A stretch of DNA of 64,000 bases from Sipunculus nudus (lineage: Eukaryota > Annelida > Sipuncula > Golfingiida > Sipunculidae): the NCBI GenBank assembly GCA_026874595.1, contig CM049308.1, positions 73,008,624 to 73,072,623 of the forward strand, in the 5' to 3' direction. A program made the position numbers and the translations under genes. Positions within the stretch are counted from its first letter, which is position 1. Each line of letters begins with the position of its first letter. The notes under the pieces were generated by a model that ran no database searches, was not told the DNA's origin, and saw only the letters and a list, made by a program, of their open reading frames with translations. This document shows, piece by piece, positions 50,598 to 63,180 of this stretch.

Positions 50598-51329
50598 GCA
50601 TAAGCCAAGCTTAGATTGAGTTAAGAGTTTTGGAATGGCATGCAGTTCTCTTTGAGATGCATGGTTCAAAGATTAATAGAATATTATTATAATCCACAAA
50701 GAGACCATGTGCATGTATTCCTCCCCCAGGTGGCAGTACTATCAACCTTACCAGAATGCATTATCTGCTGTGATCTTTCTTCTAGCACTATTTATGCTAG
50801 AAATATTTATCCAAGAATAATTTATCTTGGAAATAAAACCTGCTTGCATTCACAATGCTTGTGAGAAAGCAGCATCAGTTCTGAAATACAAAGCTGTTGT
50901 TTGTCCAGGTAAAACTTCATCATGGTATTGCTACAAACAAGACCTTTGTAATACCTAAAACATCCATTATCTATTATATCTATCATAGCAACACACAAAT
51001 AACGTACTGAAACATAAACTTCTGCCATGGGCATGAGCAAATCAACAGCAGTGTTGTAGTAATGTATGGCTGTCTGAGTTAAATTAAATAAAATCACATC
51101 AACAGGAAACTTACTGTGAAAGATACAAGGTAGAAATTTTACTTTTCTTTTTTGTCATTATAATGGACCTGAACACTCAGTGTCAATCATTGCTGGCAGG
51201 TGGCACTAATGAGGTGAAAAAGGTCTATCATGACAATACACCAAATTACTATTAAGACTGACTGTAGCACCACCCATTGTTCAGGCCTACTTCACATACA
51301 GTCCTCTCAATGTGAGAGCCTCTACAATA

Positions 51330-51426
51330 TCATGAGAGTCTTGTCCACTTTTCCGAGATCGACCAAAGTTTGGCCGCTGTCTCTCTGTCCTTTGCCTGTG
51401 GCGCCACCTCCTTCACCTTGCAGTCA
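51330..51426 (-). CDS. Retinol dehydrogenase (RDH11-14-like, SDR7C), terminal coding exon, partial gene
   Basis: On the minus strand, after an acceptor TAATTGTAG, one base completes a codon. Then 31 codons read DCKVKEVAPQAKDRETAAKL and WSISEKWTRLS, followed by TGA. The spacing D-C-K, P-x-A-x-D, A-x-K-L-W and S-E is that of the C-terminus of the RDH11-14 group of short-chain dehydrogenases, after the conserved G-x-Y-F segment. Those enzymes are NADPH-preferring, membrane-associated retinal or aldehyde reductases with a Rossmann fold. The cofactor and YxxxK motifs lie in upstream exons, which I could not find between 51427 and 64000 and which probably lie beyond the right edge. The exon begins in phase 2. 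Which RDH paralogue it is cannot be decided from 31 residues. Confidence 0.65.
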
Positions 51427-51663
51427 CTACAATTACAATATGATAACACTATTTATAACACACATTTAAAGTGGAACCATCAACTTTTAAGAACACAACA
51501 TCTGTGATACTTACTTAATTGGTCAGACAGTTTTATAGAGTATTTAACTTCCTAAGAACTTGGGGCAGATACATGAAAAAAAAAAAAAGCCAAAAACAAA
51601 ACAAGTCAGCCCATATGCCATGACACTAAGCTGAATTTAAACATAACTAAGAGCACTAAAATA

Positions 51664-51680
51664 TAGGTCACAGTGACCTA
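51664..51680. promoter_or_regulatory. Nuclear-receptor-type palindrome, copy 1
   Basis: TAGGTCACAGTGACCTA, a perfect inverted repeat of AGGTCA with 3-bp spacing, is the consensus arrangement for steroid-receptor-like binding sites. It recurs at 51825, so it may simply belong to a repeat. Confidence 0.4.
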
Positions 51681-51824
51681 GTTTGGGGTTTCAATAGATT
51701 CTTGACTTTAAAATGTTGACTATACAGACCTTCATGGTTAAATGGTTAGACTTTATGACCTGCTGAGGGACAGATGTATTTCCCAGGTACTAAAACCTGT
51801 CTTTGCCCTGTAACTAAAATATTA

Positions 51825-51841
51825 TAGGTCACAGTGACCTA
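51825..51841. promoter_or_regulatory. Nuclear-receptor-type palindrome, copy 2
   Basis: Identical 17-bp palindrome 161 bp downstream of the first, in similar flanks (AAAATAT before, AG after). Confidence 0.4.
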
Positions 51842-54800
51842 GATTTACCTCATCTGAGAAATCAGGACCTTTTTAAAATTCAGCTGAGCCAGTATACCCA
51901 CCATATAGAGTATACTGTATGCATTTTATATATGAAATGTCAAATATGCTTAAAAGGTTAACAATTTGACAAGAAAAGACAAAATCAGTCATTTGCAGTG
52001 GTGTCAATTTATGTTCCAGAGTGGGGGGGGGGGGGGGACACACACACATATATACCTTTTTAGCATCTGTATGACACATATCAAATATACATACTCAATC
52101 ACATTTAAAAAATATAACAATTAAGTATAAGGTTTTAGAAAATATGTTATTATGTTTCCAGTATATGTTAATTCTAAACCAGGTATAGATATGATATTTT
52201 ATATAGTAAATTTATAAATGGAACCAAAGTCTATAATTTTATTTATAATTATATTTCATTTGCAATATATAATAAATGTTCTCTGAATAGGTGGGCGGGG
52301 ATGATTACATTGACCATCCCCACTTGCCAAAAAAATTGTGCAAAATACTCCCTTTATTGATGCCCCTGGTCATTTGCCTTTTGACAATTGACGCTATAGA
52401 CAAAGAAAACATACATGATATGTCAGAGAGGCTACGGTATAGATGACTGTTCAATTGAGCAGATGGAGTGTCTTATTCACGAGCCCTCTAATTTGGTGAT
52501 AATTTCACTTTTGCAAACATTTCAAAACTTAAAGCCTTGTGGAAAAAGGCCAACCACAGTACCAGTATTTGTAGGTTAAACATCTATCCTAAACTAGAAA
52601 TCTGTTAAGTGTATTGGTAATTTAATTAGAGCCGTTCTGACATTGCCCAGCAATATTCCACAGGATTAAAGATTAAAAGATTAAAAAAAACATCCTTTTA
52701 TCAAAAAGTGCATGCTTTTAGTCATTTTCTTTTTTACAACTTTAGCTTTGAAAATTATTTTTTTATTGTGTTACCAACACCTCTGAGTAGTCACAATAAA
52801 AAGCACAAGAAAAAGTTCGATAAAGAAAATTATATAAGTAAGTATGACCACAGCTCCATTAGTGCTTCATACGACTGACAGTTGTAAGTTGAAGTAGTCC
52901 CTGACATGAATACATATCACCTCATTACACTCTCTCAATTTTCAGTAATGCAGCTGACTCCCTCTCATGTTCCCCTAAAGATTCAGATCTCCTCTCTGTG
53001 TCAAAAATAAAGGATTTTATGGTGGTCTTCTTTTCTATTTAGTTATGAGAGCCTATGACCAATAATATTCCCACAGTCCAAAAACCTGAGCAAAAATATC
53101 TCTCATAGTACACCAACCTGCCAGCTTATAAAGCTGTATGGCCAATCAATCAAACCTCACGTCAGTAAGCACCCTTTAACTGTGAACGACAGTAAAAACT
53201 CATACATAAGCCTACCTTGCATTTTATCTGAAGGGCATTAATACAGGGGAAAAATCAGAACAAAATTTAGTTTTACCAACTAAGTCAAGTCAGGAAGTCA
53301 CACAGATGAGCAAAGGGTGCAATGTTGAAAGATAGACTGAAACACATAAACTTTAAGAATGACTTTAATCTGTGAACGCACGCAAAAAAAATATGTTCAA
53401 ATCCAATTTCTTTGTCTTTTCTTAGTACATATTTCCTTATAGCCAGTTGGCTTTGCAAGTATTAATAAACTGTCATGTTTAATGAAATATTTACATATGT
53501 AACATATTATTCAGATAAGCCTATAATGCCTACATTTGTTAATGAATCAATAATAATATCTATTCTGTCATCATTATTAAGTAATGACTGCTTATCTCAT
53601 ACACAGGATGAGTGTGACCCTTGCAGGCTAATAATTCCTTTCTTCTTTTCTATTGACAAAATATAGACAAAATGACAAGTATTTGCAAATCCATTTCAGA
53701 TGATTCTGAGAGGACAGATTAATGAGATAATACAGCATACATTAATTAAAATTTATATTTTATATATTATATATTACATATTTATATTTTATATAAATGC
53801 TAGAAACTGCTAAACACCTGGCTATCTATGTTTCCACCTTTCCCGCTGTGTTTTTTTTTTTATTTTCAATAAATTCTATACAAATATCCTTTACAAAACC
53901 TTTTTTTTCATTTCTCTATCCTTGGAGATTAATATAAATCTAGATGATTAGAATTATAACGTACAATGTTGAAACATATTTCACAGTAAACATTCCAGGA
54001 AACAAAGTATTGGTACCCTTACAATATTATTTTTATCTGGATAAAAAAGATACACATTTTATAAATGGTGATTAATAATGCTTAGTTCTTGAAAAGTGTG
54101 TATCTCTTTTTCCTTTGATGTTTGACCAAGTTATTACCAATTAGTCCCTGTAGTAACAAAATCAATTTAGTAGTTACTTGGATACTGTGACTAAATTAGG
54201 AAATGTGAAAGTACTTGTACATTTTTTGTTAATTTACTATGACATAAATTGCTTTAACTATCACTGTAATTAATTTCCATTCTGGACAGACACTTATATA
54301 AAGTATCCAATAAGATTCACAAAAACAATCGTAACAGTTTTTCCTGTTTCAATTTCAGTCGCATTTATACCAATTTATACCCAGCCATGGTGTAATCAGT
54401 TTGGATTACAGGAAAAGCAATATAATAGTGTTTCGGTAATAAAAAAGTCAAGTAATTAAATTATATACCCCCTTGGACAAAAATGTTGAATGTTTTATCT
54501 TAAAATTTCTACATGTATTTCCATTTATATGGGCCAGATGCATAGTTTTACAAATATTATATTAGATGGCTGATGTTATCAACAAGAACACTCCATTTGC
54601 TTATGCTATTCTCCAGTGGTATGTCCAACTGTCTGAGATTAATATAAATCAACTTGTCTGGGCAGACATTTATAGGAACACCCACTTTGATATACTGAGC
54701 ACCAATATTTTATCACCCCCTTTCTGCCTGTTCTATAGGTCATAGGTTCCTATTAATATTCATGAGAAAGGTCACACAGCCAAAATGAAGTAGAGAAGTA

Positions 54801-56727
54801 AATGGTCTGGCTAGCTCTGATTGGCCATTATTTCAGATGTCATCATAAAGTCCATTCTTTGATTTTTATTTATATGTTCAGTAAAATCACAGCAAATATT
54901 GATAATGTTTATCTAGTATTTTAACATCTGTTGCAAATCAAGACATGGTGTCCAGATGATTGGTTTGAACTTTTAAGAATGGGTCACATTGGCATAAATG
55001 TATTTGTGTGAAAAGGGGTACACAGCCCCCCCCCCCCCCCCCCCCCCCTGTTGTGATAGGTACCAGTCTAATTGAAACGTCATTTGACCTATGACCTGCG
55101 AGTCAGCCTCGTTATGGATATAATAAAGTTCTGTGTAGTTGAGCCGGAGTTCGTCACTTTATAACACTCCCCCCCCCCCCTTTTATTGCCCTTGAAAAAA
55201 GACATACAATATATATCAGCATTTAGTTGTAAAGTTGTGCATAAAAAGCAAAAGTTTCAGGCTTTGTTTAGATGTTATATAAAAAATTTTTATACAGACT
55301 GTGTCCTTTATGTCACTAATATACAGTCAGGCACACGTGCCAGGAAACTGTGTATTTGAATATCAACTTGTGACCTGTCCATCATGTAGCTAAGATCCAC
55401 CCATGGTTACTGTATCTAAGTTGTGCATGATTGCTGAACAGTATTTAAAGTTTGCCTAATATGGTGGTAGAAGATAGCTGCAGTTTGGTTGGCTAGAGTC
55501 ACTCCTGTCATTTTTCAATGGCTACTAATTTTATTTTCTAAAGTAAATGACCGCCCTTCTTCTGTACACATTAACATTTGAAAATTCAAGAAAAAAAATC
55601 AAAATGAAACTCAAGACAAAATTACTCATTTCCTGTAAATTAAACTCCACAGTCCATAACCCAGACTGCTAGTAAGGTTAATTTGTTTTATATAACCTAT
55701 GTTTTAAACTATTGACTCGAGTGACTTTTGCTTAGTGGTCTGGTAATGATGTATTATGGGAAAAAGGCACTGCAACACCTGAGCAGAATACTTATACAGG
55801 AATAACATACTTCAGGGAAGGACCCGGAGATTAGGGGGGGGGGGATATTGACCAATTATTTAGCAGGATCAATTATTACTTGGCAGTGCTTTTACTAATC
55901 TTTTTAAAGCTAACCACCAACACCCCTTCTCTCTGTCATTATGGACCTTTTATAGGGGGAAACATTGTACCCCTCCCTTTCCAAATCCCAAGATCCTCCA
56001 CATTACATTAAATTACCTTATTCAGAATGCTGACATTTATCTTCAGACACTGATGCTGTAAACTAAATTACTGGAAGATAAAGTAACCTTTGGTGCGGAA
56101 GTGCCTTGAGCAGGACTGGAAGATGAATCACTGGTTTTACTAATGAAAATATGTAAATATCTATAAGAAAATACACCAATCATTTATTATCTCATCAACT
56201 GTTTCCTGCACAAACTGTTGCAGACTGAAAAACATCAATTCTTTTTACCATGCAAACTCCACACATTATATTACAAGGAAAACGGTTAAAAACATATTTT
56301 TCAGACAGCCCAGTCTTCATAAGAAGTAAAGGCTTAATGACAACATCTGGGTGGGTATTATTAATCATATTATTTTGCAAGTATTTTCATGAGCTCTGAT
56401 TTATTAACTCTTTCTTGGGACTCTTTACCAGGATATGACAAATCAAATGTGTCTCAGACTGAGTAGAAGTCTTTCATTAGTCTGAGACTCTGTGTTTTAT
56501 ATAGACTGTTTATAGAACATCAACCAATAAGCAGCTGTTGCCTGTGGCAGTTTTTGCATTTGACAAATGAACTTGTCTGCCATCAGCGGGATAGGAATGT
56601 TGTAAAATATCGACTGGCTTTTTCTTAAAAGTTTTAATAAACAGGATTTCTTAAAAATATGGAAAGTATTTTTTGTGCCTTTGTTGTAATTAAGGTTCTG
56701 CTTCTGGCACTTTCCTTTAACATGATT

Positions 56728-57210
56728 CCTTCAAGATAAAACATATTTCCTTCCAGTTAAAAACATGTTTCCTTTCAGTTAAAACATGTTTCCTTTCAGT
56801 TAAAACATGTTTCCTTCTAGTTTAAACATGTTTCCTTGCTGTTTAAACATGTTTCCTTGCTGTTTAAACATGTTTCCTTGCTGTTTAAACATGTTTCCTT
56901 GCTGTTTAAACATGTTTCCTTCCAGTTTAAACATGTTTCCTTCCTGTTTAAACATGTTTCCTTCTAGTTTAAATATGTTTCCTTCCAGTTTAAACATGTT
57001 TCCTTCCTGTTTAAACATGTTTCCTTCCAGATTAAACATGTTTCCTTCCTGTTTATCCATGTTTCCTTCCTGTTTAAACATGTTTTCTTCCTGTTTAAAC
57101 ATGTTTCCTTCCAGATTAAACATGTTTCCTTCCTGTTTAAACATGTTTCCTTCCAGTTTAAACATGTTTCCTTCCACTTAAAACCTGCTTCCTTCCAGTT
57201 AAAAAATATC
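56728..57210. repeat. 21-bp minisatellite, about 23 copies
   Basis: The unit is AAACATGTTTCCTTCCTGTTT with variants in the last third: TTGCTG, TTCCAG, TTCCTG, TTCTAG, and TTTCAG in the first copies. Twenty-one is a multiple of three, so both strands stay open (MFPSSLN and EGNMFKL repeats) without being coding. Identical variants cluster, for example consecutive TTGCTG units around 56836-56905. Confidence 0.95.
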
Positions 57211-57359
57211 CCAACTAGAAATCTTTATTCTAAAGAAATCCAATCCTCTGCTATGCTGGGGGTCTCTGTTGTGAGATGCTTCCAGAACTATGTTTGAATT
57301 CACTTTATTGGCCCATATTAACAGATTCATTCATGCAAAAGTGACTGTTCATTTTTGAA

Positions 57360-57535
57360 TAATTCTTGACGACGTTCCTGAATCCACATCATGTGCCAGA
57401 TCGACATCGAATTCTAATTGGTTTTTCACTGGCCCATTAAGGAACCCCCCTAAAATTTCATGAGATGCTGTTCATGATTTCATGAGTTACATTGTGAACA
57501 AACACACAAATGGCGATGAATGCATAAATTCATGG
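57360..57535 (+). repeat. Dispersed repeat related to 46540-46700
   Basis: Contains GACGACGTTCCTGAATCC, ATCATGTGCCAGATCGACA, AAATTTCATGAGATGCTGTTC, GAGTTACATTGTGAACAAAC and ACACAAATGG in the same order as the reverse complement of the 46.6-kb copy. Confidence 0.6.
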
Positions 57536-57936
57536 TAGAGGTAATTAAAAGATGGACAGACTTAATAATGGGGGCTTTGATCCTGGATTTTGAGGAGGGG
57601 AGGGGTTTAATTTGTATATCATGGGGCTAATACACTAAAAGACTGCACACAACTCTTCTAATTTTTTATGTGGGGGGGGGGTGCAAGAAAGCCTTAAAAA
57701 ACTTGGTGAAAATATTCAGCCATGGTAATTTCACCTAGTAAGGAAGGGAGGATTTTAAACCCACCATGGACCTGCCCTTGGGAGATAAGTGTTTTCTGAC
57801 TTTATTTATAAACTAGAATACGGGAAGTCAACAAGCGACTACGTGTATCCGCCAAAATCAGAGTAGGACGGGTGAAGTGAGGCATGGATTGAGTGGCAAG
57901 GGGAAATAGAGTTACATATGTTACATATTAGAATGG

Positions 57937-58795
57937 ATGTCTGCCACATTAACATGATTGTAGGTGGCACCACCTGTTATTTGAACGAGAAACTATCCAA
58001 GATGTATACACATGCAAAATTTCAGGTGGAAAAGTCAAACCACTGCAGAGATATAAGTGATTTTATCCCACAGCAGACAAACAGATGGACGCTGTGCAAA
58101 AATGGCTGCAGGTGGCTCCACCATTTTTTGTATGTTATAAAGCTATCAAAGGGCTACATTTGTGTCAAATTGTTTTCCTGATTGGTTGAACGAGTCCGGA
58201 GATATAAGCATGGATGTCTACAGCATAAACGGGAATGAAGATGGCGCCACCTGTCATAAAATCAAGAAAGCTATGCGGGATGTATAAGCATGTCAAATTT
58301 CAGGTAATTTGGTCAAACTACTGCAGAGATATGAGTGATTTTAACCCAAGGCAGACAAACAGATGGAAGCTGTGCAAAAATGGCTGCAGGTGGTGCCACC
58401 ATTTTTGTGTACGTTATAAAGCTATCCAAGGGCTACATTTGTGTAAATTTTTTTTCCTGATTGGTCAAACGGTTCCCAGATATGAGCTTGGATGTCTGCA
58501 GCGTGAACGTGAATGTAGGTGGAGCCACCTTTCATAAAATCAAGAAAGCTATCTAGGATGTATACGCATGCCAAATTTCAGGTGAATTAGTCAAACCACT
58601 GCAGAGATATGAGTGATTTTAACCCAAGGCAGATGCACAGATGGACACTTTGCAAACATGGTTGCAGGTGGCACCACCATTTTTTGTGTATGTTATAAAG
58701 CTATCCAAGGGCTACATTTGTACAAAATTTTTTGCCTGATCGGTCAAACAGTTCCTGAGATATGTGGGTTTATGTTTTTGAAAGGTCAGAGGTCA
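57937..58795 (+). repeat. 277-bp tandem triplication
   Basis: Three copies begin ATGTCTGCCACATTAACATG (57937), ATGTCTACAGCATAAACGGG (about 58213) and ATGTCTGCAGCGTGAACGTG (about 58491). Each has GGTGGCACCACC-type words, AAATTTCAGGT, CAAACCACTGCAGAGATAT, CAGACAAACAGATGGA, AATGGCTGCAGGTGG, TTATAAAGCTATCCAAGGGC and CCTGATTGGTCAAACGGTTC-like blocks. Copies are 75-90% alike by eye. The flank to about 58890 carries another common-looking repeat end (AAATCCGTCCAGTAGTCTCA). Confidence 0.85.
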
Positions 58796-59499
58796 AGGCC
58801 AATTGGTTAGGCACCAGTTCACATGTGACCAGATAATTTGTGTAAGTTTTGGAAAAATCCGTCCAGTAGTCTCAGAGGAGTTCTCCGGAAACTTCATTTT
58901 AGCAGATACAATAACACAGTTTGTCAATAAAATTCTCAGGTGTAGTCTTTATAAAATTATTGAGCTTTTTATTACATAGTGTTCTCTCCATGCCCTATTT
59001 GCCTCAGGTGACTCATATTAAATCCCTGGAACATCAGCTCTGAGCTGTGGATGTCTCCCAGGCTCAGGTGAGCAATGCCCCTAAGTGGTCTTTGTGGTGA
59101 CACTCAGTTGAGATGAATCAGTCTATGAAGAGACCCTAATGGGCAGCATATTCCAAGTGATGGTACTAATTTATCTTAATATGTCCCAGATGAGTCACAT
59201 TTTTATTAACATCATAACACTATATCTGGAGCTTTATTCTGTTACAGAGCTATACTGTCACTACAAACCAAGCCACAGGTGCGATTCTGCAAACACACAA
59301 ATTAGACTCAAGCCATTGTCATCTCAAGTTTAACAGTCTGTCCCAGTGAGGTTTTACAGGAATGTACTGCAACTAGTGCGAACAGTAACCTTTCATGAGA
59401 GCATCTGGCTCACTGTTTAATTGTCTGTCAGGTTATATGAATCCTAGGTCTCAAAACTTTGGAAAGCAAAAGATGATCAAGAGATTATGAGGAATGACT

Positions 59500-59640
59500 G
59501 AAAGTCATTCACCTTTGAACCTTGATTGACCTTTTTATTGACACTTGTATGACCTTTTTCAAACTAATCTTGACCTTTGACATCTATAACACCTCTGTGG
59601 CCAACAAATCATCAATGTAAGACCTCTGACCTCTGCATAT
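59500..59640. repeat. Cluster of TGACCT half-site words
   Basis: TGACCTT or TGACCTCT occurs about five times in 140 bp (ATTGACCTTTTTATTGAC, TATGACCTTTTTC, CTTGACCTTTGACA, CTCTGACCTCTGC). It could be a degenerate short repeat or a nuclear-receptor half-site cluster. Confidence 0.35.
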
Positions 59641-61739
59641 AAATTATTTGGCATTATGATGAACAAAACTGCTTTGTATTATGATAATCATCAAAACTCA
59701 GATGAGATAGATATAAGACAGCAGCTGCTAAAACAGTCTAGAGTTACAGGACAACAAGAGATGTTACAAAGAGAAGAGAACGAAGAGAACAAAGCAGTAT
59801 TTATGTTAATAACAATTTATCTTGTGATGCTGCAGGACTTTGTATTCAAGCAGGTTAATCAGAGCTTTTAATATTGATGTATACGGACGTATCAAGACAG
59901 CTCCACCTTGAGACACATGGTATTTGTCATCATTAAGCTAGCACTCCATAATCCTAATATACAAATGCAGACATATGCCATGGTATGAGTATGTGGTACA
60001 TATGCAGATGGATTATGGATGCTTGTGATTCCATTTCTACACATGTGTCCTGGGGTTGTCATGATATTCATGTTAACATAAGCTGCTCATTCGTTATGAT
60101 GCTAAGCAGTCAACTAATGGCCACTCTCTCTGGGGATTTCCGGCATGTGATGTGCACAGCTAAATGTTTGTCTAGCTGCATTAAAACGAAAAACAAACCA
60201 GCTTATGCTTGTTAGAGTGAATGACACGCCGTGTGCCTGGACCTTGATAAATCTCTGACAGGGGTGTCAATAGGGGGGGGGGGGGGGGTGTTTGTCAAGC
60301 TGCTTTTTAGCAAGGGGGGAGCATGGTAAATGTAATCAACCCTCTGCTGTTCACGGAATAGTATTTTATAAATTGAAAATGAAATGTATAAAAAAATAGA
60401 ATTATGGACTTCGGTTCCATTTCTGAGTTTACTGTGAACTAACATAAAGCTAAACCTGGTGTAGAATTAACCTATACTGGACACATAGTACCTTATTTTT
60501 TTTTAAATCATATATTTAATTGTAATATATCTGAAATGTGTCACACTGACACTCAAATGTATATATAGATATATACATTCTACTAAGACGCTGTCTTTGG
60601 AGTACTTTCATATCATATACCTGCACCCCTATCACAACCTGAAAGGTTCATTTCTTCTGTTTTCTTGAAACCACACATGAATGCTGCCATTTTGCATATA
60701 TATTTAAACCCAGATGTCATATGTCAAAATTACGGGTATACTGCTATCATATAAACTGAACCTTTTCATATCTGATGAATCCTTCTATTTATTGATTTTC
60801 AACTTTCAGAGCTGTATGGAAAGTAATGGAAAAAAAAAGAGAATAAGTGCTGCTTCTTAATTTTATTTGTGTAACTCCATCAACAAATTACACAGAGCAC
60901 AGTGACACTTACAGAAGCACCTCATGTAAGACTGAGTTCCCATTAGCCACATCAGACCTGTTCAGATTGGTTCAATCTAGAAAGCACCTGTTGACATGGA
61001 TTAAAACTGGTGACTGGCTTACAAATTACTGTAAATTAATCATCAGGCCCAGACTGATGGTTAAGTAAAAAGTGATGTCCTGAAAACAGGACAGGACCTG
61101 ACTGAATCAAAGCCAATGACATTTCATGCTTGCAATAATCAAAACTGAATTCTTGCAAATTTTGCCACCACATTTCATTTAATTTGGAGGGTTTACATTA
61201 AATTATTTTAAAATAAGAACCTCTTAAAAATATATTTTTAAATGAAAGTAACTCTTAATACTTTTGAATACTCTATAGAGCAACAGTTGATTCATTGAGT
61301 CAAATACCTTACCCCACCCACCTGCTCCTAAAACATAATTGCTTTAATGCCAAGTTTTGTACTTTTAAGCTATAATTGCAAAATATTTAAAACAGGAATT
61401 ACAATATATGAATTACCTCCTCCAGTGTCTGTATTACTGAAATGCACATTATATGAGTTTTTTTTTGTTCCTATAATTGATATATATGTCTTCCATATGA
61501 TCATTAGTGTCTATAAACCTTTGGTTACATTCTCTTGTAAACTGTAAGTATAAATGTGGTTTAATTTCCTGATAGACTGATATATGAATTTATTTTTCTT
61601 TTACTATTTTTATTTAACTGCCTCAAATCATTTAATGATAGCTTAACTAGGTTTGTACATCTGTAGATTTCAATTCCAGTTTGGACTACATGACGGGGCA
61701 GTTGCTAAATCTTCCTCTCATTTTATATCCTGGTGTTAA

Positions 61740-61985
61740 CCAGGCCTGGTGTCTACTGCATCTGTTGGCTCTGGGTTTATAATATTCCCTGATGCAAGGT
61801 CATACCACTGAGGAATCCCCAAATGTTGTACTTGTTTGTAAGTGAAACATGGCAGTTGGTTATGGCCTTTTCATGTAACCTGCAGAGAGTTCACCCTGGG
61901 TGGGGGCCGACCATGAAAAATTTCACTGCCTCTGCTGAGATACAAACTCACTAACTCCCGGCTTTGAGCCCTGTTTTCCTACCCC
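61740..61985 (-). mobile_element. Probable tRNA-derived SINE, degraded head
   Basis: Read on the minus strand from about 61985 it shows GGGCTCAAAGCCGGGAG, like a tRNA anticodon arm, and GTGAGTTTGTATCTC, like a diverged box B. These precede a body with AGGGTGAACTCTCTGCAGGTTACATG and CAACTGCCATGTTTCACTTA. Box A is not evident, so it is either 5'-truncated or too diverged. No long terminal repeats, no ORF. Confidence 0.4.
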
Positions 61986-63120
61986 TGGAAAACAGAAGCT
62001 GGTTGAAATATAACAAATTTAGAATTTCTGTTTTACATCTGTATTGGTCTTGATGTCTTGATTTCATGACAGTACACAAGCTGGATTCCTTTGGCATTTG
62101 AAATTCCAGAAGTCAGTATAAACTAGTCTGGTACACACAGAGGATGTCATAAATACTAAAACAATTCAATGATCATAATTTTAGTTCCTTAAAATTAGTG
62201 TGTACAAACAAAGAAGTGTTTTGAAGAAAACAAGAGAAGTTTTGTGTAATCTCCACACAAAGGAACAATCCTTTGCACAATTTTCCCATACCCCATAAAT
62301 GCCTGATTGTCCATGAGCTCTCACTTAGGCAAAGACAAAATTGATTACATGTAGATATCTTGAGTGTTCAATAAATTGAATATACATTACCTGGTAGCAT
62401 ATTTAGCCTCTGTAATCATCAATGTATGTTTTATTCATTACTGACATACCTAGGTCCTGATTTATTTGATTTACAGAAGCTGCTTACCTTGCCTGATGTT
62501 CAGTTGTGAGGCCTAAGCAAGGGACAGGGTCGGGTGCTGCTTTTTGTAAATTTTAAAACTGATTTTCAATAAGCAGAAACGTTTTCTAATTTTTAAGTGA
62601 TTTGGATAGTTGCAGTAAGCTTCAATCAGTTAACCATTTTTCCAGAAACTTTACAGCTAAATAACAGTTTTTAAGTTGTTTTCAAATGATACATTCAAAT
62701 ACACCATATCTTCCTCTAATCTTCAAATCTTTTTCAACCTGTACAGGATTCTATATTTGAAATATTATATCCCTAGGTGACACCAGCTCTTCATTAATGC
62801 CAAACTTATATTTAACATTTTGTGTAAGAAATGGTTAAACCACATATTTTCTTTTGTCTGTTATAACTAACCAATAACAAAAATTACACAGCTAATATTT
62901 ACTTCACTGGTAAATTAATACATACATTTGAAATTATACATTTATATGTTAATATATATATATTCTGATTACATTTGGGGGCCTAACTAATATCTTGGGG
63001 AGGGAAGCAAGCAATTAGATGAGAAAGACCTCTGAGTAAATAGAAATCAGGGAACAAGCTCTAACACTTAATCTGGAACTCTGGTCATGAACATCCATCC
63101 ATTTACAACAGGCTCTTGTT

Positions 63121-63180
63121 ACATGATCAAACTGTTTAGGTCACATGACACAGGCAACAACCTGTTCAGGTCACATGACA
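63121..63180. repeat. 30-bp tandem duplication
   Basis: CTGTTnAGGTCACATGACACAGG occurs twice, 30 bp apart, within ACTGTTTAGG... and CCTGTTCAGG... units. Confidence 0.85.

Larger units (their letters stand above)
38981..51329. other. 3' UTR of gene 1, then intergenic sequence
   Basis: The first 390 nt or so are the likely 3' UTR of the mucin-like gene and include a TGACGTCA palindrome at 38983-38990. Beyond it no exon or RNA gene is supported. Repeats and homopolymers are listed separately, and the remainder is unremarkable AT-rich sequence. The 3' UTR of the minus-strand dehydrogenase must occupy the part just below 51330, but its end is not evident. Confidence 0.5.

Noticed and set aside
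56012-56050. 39-bp minus-strand segment with splice-like ends
   Set aside because: Encodes nothing like an SDR and has no partner.
56800-57181. 124-125 codon frames on both strands
   Set aside because: The 21-bp period makes both strands open; low-complexity product.
62491-62515. 25-bp minus-strand segment between a good acceptor and a GTAAGC donor
   Set aside because: Its only open phase compatible with the RDH-like exon does not resemble the expected G-x-Y-F region, so it was not added to that gene.
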